This document shows positions 8,722 through 16,406 of a stretch of DNA of 64,000 nt, piece by piece. The DNA comes from Bradyrhizobium elkanii USDA 76. GTDB lineage: Bacteria; Pseudomonadota; Alphaproteobacteria; Rhizobiales; Xanthobacteraceae. Positions within the stretch are counted from its first letter, which is position 1, and every line of letters begins with the position of its first letter. The notes under the pieces were generated by a model. That model made no database searches. It had not been told where the DNA came from and worked only from the letters and a program-made list of their open reading frames with translations. The DNA is taken from contig NZ_CP066356.1 in the NCBI RefSeq assembly GCF_023278185.1, positions 8,114,001-8,178,000 of the forward strand, given 5' to 3'. The position numbers were made by a program, and so were the translations under genes.

Positions 8722-9315
8722 CTATTGGCAGACGGCCCGTGTCACGAAATTTTCCGTCCTGCAGTCGTTCGGGCCGCGCTTGTGGCCCCGCAGATAGACC
8801 AGCGGCGAGCATTTCTCGGAGGCGTCGGTATCGATGCCCTTGCCTTCCCGAAACCCCTTGCTCTGGCACAGCCGGTCGGCGCCGATCTTGCAGTCCGGCG
8901 CACCGTTCGAGGCCACCACGCAGGCCGCGCGTCCGGTCACCACCGTCGAAGGGCGCGCGATGTTCGACAGGTCGTTGATGGTCTCGCCGGGGCTCTTCAG
9001 CGGCGGCAGCGCCGATTTCGACTTCTCGAACAGCTTTCCGATCTCGTTGATCAGCCCGGGATTCTCGCGCTCGACCGGCGCCGGCGGCAGCTCGATCTGC
9101 TGCTGCTGAGGCGGGATCGGCTGCTGCGCCGGCGACTGCACGCCAAGCGCCGGCGGTGCTGTCTGGGCCCAGCTGCGGTCGAGGGTCGTCAGTGTCATCG
9201 ACAGCGCAAGACCCGACAGCGCAAGACCCGCCAGCACAATGCGCGCCTTTGCACGCGTAAGCCTGACGAGCGTGAGCCCGGCAGGATCGAGCAGGTCCGC
9301 GATTCCATCAGCCAT
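8722..9315 (-). CDS. Exported hypothetical protein with C-terminal Cys pairs
   Basis: The 197-residue protein starts with a positively charged N-terminus (about 1-23), a hydrophobic segment ARIVLAGLALSGLALSMTL (about 24-43) and a possible cleavage after SWAQ. A Gln/Pro-rich stretch (QQPIPPQQQQIELPPAP) is followed by a C-terminal domain with cysteines in AACVVAS, PDCKIG, RLCQSKG, EKCSP, NDCRT and AVCQ, likely disulfide-bonded in the periplasm. No family is recognised. The 165-bp composite repeat begins 55 bases upstream of its start. Confidence 0.7.
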   Translation of the reverse strand: MADGIADLLDPAGLTLVRLTRAKARIVLAGLALSGLALSMTLTTLDRSWAQTAPPALGVQSPAQQPIPPQQQQIELPPAPVERENPGLINEIGKLFEKSKSALPPLKSPGETINDLSNIARPSTVVTGRAACVVASNGAPDCKIGADRLCQSKGFREGKGIDTDASEKCSPLVYLRGHKRGPNDCRTENFVTRAVCQ

Positions 9316-9369
9316 CGCGGCGAGCGTAACCCGAAGCCGCTCGCAGACAAAGCTGCAAGCGGTCCGTCG

Positions 9370-9534
9370 CTAGTGTCCCGAATCCGAAGTTCGCATCATT
9401 TGCCGCACTTTCGGAGCGAACTTCGGATTCGACAAGGACACTAGCAAACTTATGATTCTAGTGTGCTTTATGAATGCGAAGTTCGTGAAAGTGGCTGCCG
9501 CGAAATCGCACGAACTTCGCATTCAGCACACTAG
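9370..9534. repeat. 165-bp composite of two CTAG-bounded hairpins, copy 1 (MITE-like)
   Basis: Two palindromic units lie in tandem. Unit 1 (9370-9444) has arms CTAGTGTCC...CGAATCCGAAGTTCG and CGAACTTCGGATTCG...GGACACTAG. Unit 2 (9458-9534) has arms CTAGTGTGC...GAATGCGAAGTTCGTG and CACGAACTTCGCATTC...GCACACTAG. The 13-base spacer is CAAACTTATGATT. The two units share the GCGAAGTTCG/CCGAAGTTCG core. A second copy at 25580-25744 differs at three bases. The outer CTAG at 9531-9534 contains the stop codon of the YqaA-like gene (TAG on the minus strand). GTGT...ACAC ends flanked by TA fit a TA-duplicating, IS630-type mobile element without a transposase. Confidence 0.85.
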
Positions 9535-10112
9535 ATCAGCTTGAACGCGACAACAAAGCCCAGCACCAGCACGATCGCGCCGATCGCGACCCACAGGCCG
9601 AGCCGCCTTTCGAGCTCGGCGCGGACGAAATCGCCATAGCGGTTGAGCAGCACCGCGACGAAGAAGAAGCGGCCGCCGCGTGCGACGATCGAGCACAGGA
9701 TGAACAGCCAGATGTTGTAACCGGCAAAGCCCGAGGTGATCGTCACGAGCTTGTAGGGGATCGGCGTCAGTCCCTTCAGCAAGATGATCACGGCGCCCCA
9801 TTCGGCGTAGGAGGCGCGGAACGCGTCGACCTTGTCGGAGAGGCCGTAGAGATGGATCAGCCACTGCCCGAGCGAGTCGTAGAGCAGTGCGCCGATCGCA
9901 TAGCCGAGCACGCCGCCGGCAACTGACGCCGCCGTGCAGACCGCCGCGAACCACCACGCCCGCTTCGGCCGCGCCAGCGACATCGGCAGCAGCATGATGT
10001 CGGGAGGGATCGGGAAAAAGGAGCTCTCAGCGAAGGAGACGGCCGCGAGAATCCACAGCGCATAGGGCTTGTCGGCCGCGTCGACGCACCAATCGTAAGT
10101 CCGTTTCAACAT
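9531..10112 (-). CDS. YqaA/DedA-type (SNARE-associated/VTT) inner-membrane protein
   Basis: The 193-residue protein has four or five membrane helices: about 17-40 (PYALWILAAVSFAESSFFPIP), 50-78, 105-130, 135-155 and 170-190. The ESSFFPIPPD motif near the first helix and LLKGLTPIPYKLVTITSGFAGY further on are hallmarks of the YqaA branch of the DedA/VTT family, which contributes to lipid handling and membrane integrity. It stands alone. Its TAG stop is shared with the terminal CTAG of the composite repeat, so the message continues directly into two strong hairpins. Confidence 0.85.
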   Translation of the reverse strand: MLKRTYDWCVDAADKPYALWILAAVSFAESSFFPIPPDIMLLPMSLARPKRAWWFAAVCTAASVAGGVLGYAIGALLYDSLGQWLIHLYGLSDKVDAFRASYAEWGAVIILLKGLTPIPYKLVTITSGFAGYNIWLFILCSIVARGGRFFFVAVLLNRYGDFVRAELERRLGLWVAIGAIVLVLGFVVAFKLI

Positions 10113-10175
10113 GGGCGCGATGAACCATCATGGAGCGGATTTGTCCATGCCGGGATTGGGCCGAATTTGGTTGAT

Positions 10176-10577
10176 TTACGGCTGCCGTTTGCGCAGCCGG
10201 CTCTCCAGCGCGACAATTCGGCGCCGAGCCACCGGGACCGGCGCCGTTTTGGGCAGCTTGACCGGCGACTTCGGCAGCTTCTCGGCGATCCCGAGCAGCC
10301 GTTCGCGCCGCTCCATCTCGCGCCAGACATCCTCCGGCTTCACGCCGGCCGACGCCCAGAGAACGGCAAGGTTGTAGAACAGGTCGGCGCTTTCGCGGAT
10401 GACGGCGTCCGACTTGCCGCTGACGGCGTCGATCACGACTTCGATCGCTTCCTCGGCGAGCTTCTTGGCCATCTTGGCCGGCCCGCGCTGGAACAGCCGT
10501 GCCGTGCGCGACGTAGCCGGATCAAGATCCTTGGCCGCGATCACCGCCTGGTAAAGCCGCTCGATCGAATCACTCAT
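10176..10577 (-). CDS. hisE: HisE-like phosphoribosyl-ATP pyrophosphohydrolase (MazG fold)
   Basis: The 133-residue protein keeps the all-alpha NTP-pyrophosphatase metal-binding pattern: EEAIEVV, then ESADLFYNLAVLW (ExxE...ExxD). The N-terminus IERLYQAV and RTARLFQRGPAKMAKKLAEE match HisE, which removes pyrophosphate from phosphoribosyl-ATP in histidine synthesis. It is longer than typical HisE (about 105 aa) by a basic C-terminal tail (KSPVKLPKTAPVPVARRR...RLRKRQP). No other his gene is nearby, so it may be a second, orphan HisE (HisE2-like) rather than the copy in the main his cluster. Confidence 0.78.
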   Translation of the reverse strand: MSDSIERLYQAVIAAKDLDPATSRTARLFQRGPAKMAKKLAEEAIEVVIDAVSGKSDAVIRESADLFYNLAVLWASAGVKPEDVWREMERRERLLGIAEKLPKSPVKLPKTAPVPVARRRIVALESRLRKRQP

Positions 10578-10625
10578 GCTTCGAGCCTAGTCGAAACGCG
10601 TCGCCAGCGTGTTAACGGCGACGAC

Positions 10626-10658
10626 GAAAAAATCCACCGGCGCCGCGGCCGGTGGATT
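10626..10658 (-). terminator. Rho-independent terminator of the Gly/Tyr-rich gene
   Basis: Read on the minus strand, a 10-bp perfect stem AATCCACCGG/CCGGTGGATT with an eight-base GC loop is followed directly by six or seven T residues. It lies 39 bases past the stop of the gene at 10697-11140 and before the hisE-like gene. Confidence 0.85.
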
Positions 10659-10696
10659 GGATGCTTTGTGACAATTCTGAGAACCGCCGACGGCGG

Positions 10697-11140
10697 TCAG
10701 TACGGCTGATACGGCAGTTGCGACCGCCGCCCGTAATAGCCGCGGTAACCATAGTACGGTCCGCCGCCGTAATAGACCGGGCCGCCACCATAGTAGACGG
10801 GACCACCGTAGTAGCCCGGGCCGCCATAGTAGCCGTAGGAGTCGTAGTAGTCGCGGCGGCTCTGGGCTGCGGCGATCGCGAGACCCGTACCGACGATCCC
10901 GGCGAACGCAGCCGCAGCCGCTGCGCCACCACCGCCATAGTAGCGACGGCGGGCACTGATGTCGGTCGCGCCGCTCGTGCCTTGTGACGTCGTCACAGCG
11001 GTCGCCTTGCCTGCCGAAGCAGAGCCTGCGAACGCCATCGTCGGCTCGACGGCCGTCAACGCCACCGCGGCAACCGTTGCCAATGTGGCTGCGCGGCCAA
11101 TGGACGAAAAAACACCTTTTCGCGCAAACATTGCAGTCAT
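10697..11140 (-). CDS. Secreted Gly/Tyr-rich low-complexity protein
   Basis: The 147-residue product has a signal peptide (about 1-38, ending PTMAFAGSASA). An Ala-rich hydrophobic patch GGGGAAAAAAFAGIVGTGLAIAAA lies at about 74-95. A C-terminal repeat region of about 50 residues consists of YYGG and PVYYGGG units (YYGGPGYYGGPVYYGGG). Such tails occur in many small rhizobial exported proteins of unknown role. A clear intrinsic terminator follows, so it is probably monocistronic. Confidence 0.75.
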   Translation of the reverse strand: MTAMFARKGVFSSIGRAATLATVAAVALTAVEPTMAFAGSASAGKATAVTTSQGTSGATDISARRRYYGGGGAAAAAAFAGIVGTGLAIAAAQSRRDYYDSYGYYGGPGYYGGPVYYGGGPVYYGGGPYYGYRGYYGRRSQLPYQPY

Positions 11141-11393
11141 CCTTTGTGGAAGCCGGCCCGACGGGCCTTGGTTAGCTAACCCACTGCCTCCAGATTAGGT
11201 TCCCCAAACCGAATGCAAGCTGAACGACCTGAGGTGAAAACATGGCAAGCCGAAGCCTGGCAGTCATCGACCGTTCACCTTGCCTGGGGCAAAATGCCTG
11301 CAATTAACGCTTGAAATTGACGCTTGCTCTGGCGCATTCGATGTCATGAAGCAGGCGCGCCGGCGCGGCACTTTGTCTCGCCTCCCGGATGTC

Positions 11394-12452
11394 ATGATGC
11401 AGGTAAGTCGGACCACCGTTCTCCGCTGGATACTGGCCGGCATGATCGGCCTCGCGGAGGGCGTGTGGCCGGCATTGGCGCCGCTGCGCGCCAGCGACCT
11501 GCCGCCGCCGCTCACCATCCAGTTCACGCTCGACCGTCCGCTTGATGCCGCCGCAGCGCCATTCGTGATGGCGTCGACCGGCGGCCTGTTCAGCGCCGAG
11601 GGCCTTGCGGTCGGCACCAACGTCGCGACCAGTTCGGCGGATGCCATCGCGCGCGTCGCCGACGGCTCGAGCGATTTCGCCCTCGTCGACATCAACTCGC
11701 TGATCCGCTTTCGCGACAAGACCGGTGCTGCGCCCGTCAAGGCGGTGTTCGTGCTGTTCAACCAGGCGCCTTATGCGATCATCGCGCGCAAGAGCCGCGG
11801 CATCAGGACGCTGAGCGACATGCAGGGCAAGAGCCTCGGTGTCGCCGAGGGCGATCTCTCGATCCGGCTGTGGCCCGCGGTCGCGAAGCAGAACGGCATC
11901 AAGCTGTCGAGCGTGAAGCAGAGCACGATCAGCGCCGCGGTGCGCGAGCCGATGCTCTCCGCCGGCCAGGTCGATGCCGTTACCGGCTTCTCCTATCTCT
12001 CGGCGATCAATTTGCGCGATCGCGGCGTGCCCGCCGACGATCTCGCGGTGCTGCGCTTCGCCGACTATGGCTGCGAGGCCTACGGCTTTGCCGTGATCGT
12101 CAGCCCGCGCCTTGCCGCCGCGAAGCCGGATGCGGTGAAGGGATTCGTGCGCGCGGCGATCGGCGGCACCAACCTCGCGGTCAAGGATCCGGCCCGCGCC
12201 GCCGGCGAGGTCGCGAGCCGGATGGATGGCGGCTCGCGCGATCTGGAGCTGGAGCGGCTGAACGCCATCATCCGCGACAACATCCTGACCAGCGAGGTGA
12301 AGCGCGACGGCATCGGCGGCATCGAGGCGGAGCGCTTCGAGCGCTCGGTCGACCAGCTCGCGGAGGACTTCAAATTCCAGAAGCGGCCGCACGCCGCCGA
12401 CATCTTCGACGAGGCTTTCCTGCCGCCGATCGACGCCCGGCTGGTGAACTGA
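11394..12452 (+). CDS. ABC-type solute-binding protein, NitT/TauT (SsuA/NMT1-like) family
   Basis: Starting at the ATG at 11394 the product has 352 residues with a signal peptide VLRWILAGMIGLAEGVWPALAPLRA. In-frame starts at 11280 and 11346 exist but none has a clear ribosome site. The mature part is a two-lobe periplasmic binding protein of the SsuA/TauA/NMT1 type: TIQFTLDRPLDAAAAPFVMA, GGLFSAEGLAV, IARKSRGIRTLSDMQGKSLGV, SAGQVDAVTGFSYLSAINL. These carry nitrate, sulfonates, taurine or pyrimidine precursors. No permease or ATPase partner is adjacent, so it is an orphan or works with a remote transporter. Confidence 0.82.
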   Translation: MMQVSRTTVLRWILAGMIGLAEGVWPALAPLRASDLPPPLTIQFTLDRPLDAAAAPFVMASTGGLFSAEGLAVGTNVATSSADAIARVADGSSDFALVDINSLIRFRDKTGAAPVKAVFVLFNQAPYAIIARKSRGIRTLSDMQGKSLGVAEGDLSIRLWPAVAKQNGIKLSSVKQSTISAAVREPMLSAGQVDAVTGFSYLSAINLRDRGVPADDLAVLRFADYGCEAYGFAVIVSPRLAAAKPDAVKGFVRAAIGGTNLAVKDPARAAGEVASRMDGGSRDLELERLNAIIRDNILTSEVKRDGIGGIEAERFERSVDQLAEDFKFQKRPHAADIFDEAFLPPIDARLVN

Positions 12453-12497
12453 GAGCATGCGAATGCATCACTGATGAGCGGCACCAAATGTTCAGCG

Positions 12498-12616
12498 TCG
12501 TCCTGGCGAAAGCCAGGACCCATTACCCCAGCCGTTTATTGTTGCGCGACGCTGGGGCCACTATCCCGCTCTCAATCAAATTCGGTGGCTATGGGTCCTG
12601 GCTTTCGCCAGGACGA
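12498..12616. repeat. Palindromic repeat with 26-bp perfect inverted arms (GTCCTGGC-GAAA-GCCAGGAC type)
   Basis: The left arm at 12498-12523 and the right arm at 12591-12616 are exact reverse complements over 26 bases (TCGTCCTGGCGAAAGCCAGG...). Each arm is itself a hairpin with a GAAA or TTTC loop. The 298 bases between the binding-protein gene and the exporter gene hold this element and little else, apart from a short relative of the 4130-4293 repeat near 12645-12665. Related elements are at 45034, 52989 and 54801. Confidence 0.85.
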
Positions 12617-12750
12617 TGGCGTGGGGAGCCGCTCGCCACAATCACCGTCACCCTGAGGATGACGCGCTCACCCGCTGGCCCTGCATCGCGAACCCTGATT
12701 AAATTGCATCCCGCCTGATCGGGCGCCCACCGCTTGCGAGTCCCGCCGGC

Positions 12751-14529
12751 ATGTCCATGCTTCGCCTCTATACCCGCGTCCTCGAACTGCTCGGCAAGGA
12801 GGCGCGGCTCGGCTGGATCCTGGCCATCGCCAACGTGCTGCTCGCCGGCGCGCAATTCGCCGAGCCGGTGCTGTTCGGCAAGATCGTCGACGTGCTGTCG
12901 GGCCGGCCGGTCACCGGACTGTTCGCGACGTCCTCGGCATGGCCGCTGCTCGTCGCCTGGGCGGCGTTCGGCCTGTTCACGATCGGCTGCAGCGCGATCG
13001 TGGCGCTGCAGGCCGACCGGCTGGCGCACCGCCAGCGCCAGGCGGTGCTGACCGATTATTTCGAGCACATCCTGCAGCTGCCGCTGACCTTCCATTCCGG
13101 CACCCATTCCGGCCGGCTGATGAAGGTGATGCTGAACGGCACCGACGCGCTGTGGCGGCTCTGGCTCGGTTTCTTCCGCGAGCATTTCGCCGCGATCATG
13201 TCGCTGATCGTGCTGTTGCCGCTTTCGCTCTACATCAACTGGCGGCTGGCGCTCCTGCTGTTCGGGCTCTGCGTCGTGTTCACCGTGCTGACCACGCTGG
13301 TGGTGCGCAAGACCTACGGCATGCAGAGCGAGGTCGAGGCCTATTACAGCGACCTCTCGGCGCGCGCCTCGGACGCGCTCGGCAATGTCGCGCTGGTGCA
13401 GAGCTTCGTGCGGATCGATTCCGAGGTGCAGGGCCTGCGCTACGTCGCCGACAAGCTGCTCGCGGTGCAGATGCCGGTGCTGTCATGGTGGGCACTGGTC
13501 ACCGTGATCACGCGCGCCTCGACCACGATCACGGTGCTCGCGATCTTCACCGTCGGCATCGCGCTGCATAACCAGAACCTCACCACGGTCGGCGAGATCG
13601 TGATGTTCGTCTCGTTCGCCACCATGCTGATCCAGAAGCTCGAGCAGGTGGTGAGCTTCATCAACAACGTGTTCATGGAAGCGCCGCGCCTGCAGGAGTT
13701 CTTCGACGTGCTCGATGCGGTGCCGGCGGTGCGCGACCGGCCCGGCGCGGTCGATCCCGGACGGCTGTCCGGCCTCGTCGAGTTCGACGACGTCTCGTTC
13801 TCCTATGACGGCAAGCGGCCGGCGATCGAGGATCTCAGCTTCACCGCCCTGCCGGGCCAGACCATCGCGCTGGTCGGCTCGACCGGCGCCGGCAAATCCA
13901 CCGCGATCGCACTGCTGCATCGCGCGTTCGATCCGCAATCGGGCATCATCAGGATCGACGGTATGGACATACGCGCGCTGAAGCTGACGGCGCTGCGGCG
14001 AAACATCGGCGTGGTGTTCCAGGAGGCGCTGCTGTTCAACCGCTCGCTCGCCGACAATCTGCGCGTCGGCAAGCCCGACGCGACCGATGAGGAGCTGCGT
14101 ACCGCGGCGGCGCGCGCCCAGGCGCTGGATTTCATCGAGCGCAGCGAAAAGAAGTTCGATACCCATGCCGGCGAGCGCGGCCGCATGCTGTCCGGCGGCG
14201 AACGCCAGCGGCTGTCGATCGCGCGTGCGCTGCTGAAGGATCCGCCGATCCTGATCCTCGACGAGGCCACCAGCGCCCTCGACGCCGTCACCGAGGCCAA
14301 GGTGAATGCCGCTCTCGATGAAGTGATGAAGGGCCGCACCACCTTCGTGATCGCGCACCGCCTCTCCACCATCCGCCACGCCACCCGCATCCTGCTGTTC
14401 GACCAGGGGCGGGTGATCGAAAGCGGAACTTTCGATGAACTGGTGGCGAAAGGCGGGCGTTTTGCCGAGCTGGCGCGGGCCCAGTTCATGGTCCAGGAAC
14501 AGGCGCGCGCCGGCATCGAGACACCATAA
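12751..14529 (+). CDS. ndvA: ABC exporter (fused permease/ATPase), cyclic beta-glucan exporter NdvA/ChvA-like
   Basis: The 592-residue half-transporter has six membrane helices (about 20-310) followed by a nucleotide-binding domain: Walker [10 protein letters not shown] (about 385), Q-loop [10 protein letters not shown], signature LSGGERQR, Walker [13 protein letters not shown] and switch His in IAHRLSTIR. The N-terminus [19 protein letters not shown] and the overall length fit the ChvA/NdvA family, which moves cyclic beta-glucan to the periplasm for hypo-osmotic adaptation and plant interaction. No ndvB-type glucan synthase is in the window, so the substrate is inferred only from overall resemblance; a general lipid or polysaccharide exporter is the alternative. 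Confidence 0.85.
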   Translation: MSMLRLYTRVLELLGKEARLGWILAIANVLLAGAQFAEPVLFGKIVDVLSGRPVTGLFATSSAWPLLVAWAAFGLFTIGCSAIVALQADRLAHRQRQAVLTDYFEHILQLPLTFHSGTHSGRLMKVMLNGTDALWRLWLGFFREHFAAIMSLIVLLPLSLYINWRLALLLFGLCVVFTVLTTLVVRKTYGMQSEVEAYYSDLSARASDALGNVALVQSFVRIDSEVQGLRYVADKLLAVQMPVLSWWALVTVITRASTTITVLAIFTVGIALHNQNLTTVGEIVMFVSFATMLIQKLEQVVSFINNVFMEAPRLQEFFDVLDAVPAVRDRPGAVDPGRLSGLVEFDDVSFSYDGKRPAIEDLSFTALPGQTIALVGSTGAGKSTAIALLHRAFDPQSGIIRIDGMDIRALKLTALRRNIGVVFQEALLFNRSLADNLRVGKPDATDEELRTAAARAQALDFIERSEKKFDTHAGERGRMLSGGERQRLSIARALLKDPPILILDEATSALDAVTEAKVNAALDEVMKGRTTFVIAHRLSTIRHATRILLFDQGRVIESGTFDELVAKGGRFAELARAQFMVQEQARAGIETP

Positions 14530-14642
14530 TTCCCGCCTTTCCAATTGAGGCGGCTGCCGAAATTCAGCCGATTTCGTCCACGATATAATTCCCCGGCCTC
14601 TGTTCTCTGCTGGCAAGCCGGTATAGGGTTTGCATCGCCGCA

Positions 14643-16217
14643 ATGCGGCGCCGGACACGCTTGAAACCCGTACGTCACAATCGCAAGACCTCCTTTTTTC
14701 AAGGCGGGTCTCAAAGGACCGGAACCGGATTCGTGCACCTTCCTCGCCCGTCATTGAAATGGATTCTGGCCGTCGCGATGCTCGCCGTCGCCGCGCCGCA
14801 AATGGCGCAAGCCGAGGCGCTGCTGGTTGTCGAGGCCGATTCCGGAAAGGTGCTGCAGGCCGACAATGCGACGATGCCGTGGTACCCGGCTTCGCTCAGC
14901 AAGATGATGACGGCCTATGTGACGCTGAAGGCGGTCAAGGACGGCCGCGTCTCGCTCGACACGCTGCTCACGGTGTCGCCGACCGCAGCTTCGCAGTCGC
15001 CCTCGAAGATGGGCTTCCGGCCCGGCACCCAGGTCACCGTCGACAACGCGCTGAAGATGATGCTGGTGAAGTCGGCCAACGACATGGCCGTGGTGCTGGC
15101 CGAGGGCATCGGCGGTTCGATCGACGGCTTTGCCGGAATCATGAACCAGACCGCGCAAAAGCTCGGCATGACGCAAACCAGCTACGTCAATCCGAACGGC
15201 CTGCCCGCCGATGGCCAGATCACCTCGGCGCGCGACATGGCGATCCTCGCCCGCGCCATCATCCGCGACCTGCCGGAATACGAGTATTTCGTCCACATCC
15301 CCTCGATCCGCTTCGGCCGCCGCATCACCCAGAACTTCAACAAGCTGATCGGCCGCTATCCCGGCGCCGACGGCTTCAAGACCGGCTTCATCTGCGCCTC
15401 CGGCTACAATCTCGTGGCGTCGGCGACGCGCGACGGCAAGCGGCTGATCGCCGTGGTGCTCGGCGCCTCGTCAGGCCGCATGCGCGCGATCCGCGCCGCG
15501 CAGCTTCTGGATCGCGGCTTTGCCAATAACGGGCTGGCGTGGCTGCGGCCCTCGCTCGGCACCGTCGACAATCTGGTGCCGATCGATTCCACGCCGCCGA
15601 ACCTGCGCGAGGAGATGTGCGGCCCCAAGCACAAGCGGCCCGCCAGCGACGAGGACGCAGAAGACACCATTGCCAGCGCCGGAAGCTCCAGCACCAATGG
15701 CGACGGCGGCGTCAGCTTCTTCGCCTCGGGCCTGCAGGCCGCGATGCCGGCCAAGCCGGCCGACATGCTGGCGCAGCCGGCCGCGGCCTCCGAACCGGTC
15801 GTGGTTTATACGGGGCCGACCAAGACCGGGGCTGCGCTGATCGCCGCGGTCGAGGCCGACACCGAGAAGATGCAGCCGGTCAAGCGGGCCAAGGGCAAGC
15901 ACAGCCGCGTCGCGGGCAAGAAGCCCGATGCGGCCGATGACGCGAAGGCCGACACCAAGAGCGCCTCCAAGTCGGACAGCAAGTCGGACAGCAAGCCGGC
16001 GGCGGCCAAGCCCGCGCGTCACGCCAATGCCAAGCCGGATGCCGCAGCTGCGAAGACGGCCGCGGCGGACAAGCCCGCCGCCGCAAAGCCTGCCGGCAAG
16101 CCGGCGGCGGCAAAGCCGGCTGCCAAGCCCAAGACTTCGGCTGACAAGCCCAAGACTGCGGCCGACAAACCCAAGGCTGCCGACAAGCCGAAAGCCGACG
16201 CCAAGCCTGCCGGCTAG
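14643..16217 (+). CDS. D-alanyl-D-alanine carboxypeptidase (PBP5/6 type, S11) with long Lys/Ala-rich tail
   Basis: From the ATG the protein has 524 residues; an in-frame GTG at 14733 would give a more usual signal peptide (LKWILAVAMLAVAAPQMAQA). Catalytic S11 motifs are present: SLSK (Ser84, Lys87), the S-A-N of VKSANDMA, and KTG in DGFKTGFICASG. The enzyme trims the terminal D-Ala of peptidoglycan peptides in the periplasm. From about residue 410 the usual PBP5 C-terminal beta domain and amphipathic anchor are replaced by about 115 residues of AKP/DKPKA/SKSDSK repeats, resembling histone H1 tails. It follows the glucan exporter on the same strand. Confidence 0.9.
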   Translation: MRRRTRLKPVRHNRKTSFFQGGSQRTGTGFVHLPRPSLKWILAVAMLAVAAPQMAQAEALLVVEADSGKVLQADNATMPWYPASLSKMMTAYVTLKAVKDGRVSLDTLLTVSPTAASQSPSKMGFRPGTQVTVDNALKMMLVKSANDMAVVLAEGIGGSIDGFAGIMNQTAQKLGMTQTSYVNPNGLPADGQITSARDMAILARAIIRDLPEYEYFVHIPSIRFGRRITQNFNKLIGRYPGADGFKTGFICASGYNLVASATRDGKRLIAVVLGASSGRMRAIRAAQLLDRGFANNGLAWLRPSLGTVDNLVPIDSTPPNLREEMCGPKHKRPASDEDAEDTIASAGSSSTNGDGGVSFFASGLQAAMPAKPADMLAQPAAASEPVVVYTGPTKTGAALIAAVEADTEKMQPVKRAKGKHSRVAGKKPDAADDAKADTKSASKSDSKSDSKPAAAKPARHANAKPDAAAAKTAAADKPAAAKPAGKPAAAKPAAKPKTSADKPKTAADKPKAADKPKADAKPAG

Positions 16218-16230
16218 CAGAACGCCCGCC

Positions 16231-16266
16231 CGTCATTTCCGACCGTCATTTCCGACCGTCATTTCC
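16231..16266. repeat. Short tandem repeat, 13-base unit, 2.8 copies
   Basis: The unit CGTCATTTCCGAC is present two full times plus CGTCATTTCC, just after the carboxypeptidase stop codon. The copies are identical. It may be slippage of a repeat arm and has no evident function. Confidence 0.8.
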
Positions 16267-16406
16267 TCCAATGCGTCGATAACGCGCAGCGGCTTGCCAT
16301 CGGCCGCGGCATCGCTCAATACTGCCTGAAATAACGCGGCCAAAGGTCGGAAAACCCGGAAGCAATCCGGGGCATCAGCCAAATTTGAGAGAGGGGATTG
16401 ACCATC

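Noticed and set aside
9370..9534. CRISPR-like array or attachment site
   Set aside because: There are two palindromic units with one short spacer, no repeat-spacer series, no cas or integrase gene; mobile hairpin repeats explain it better.
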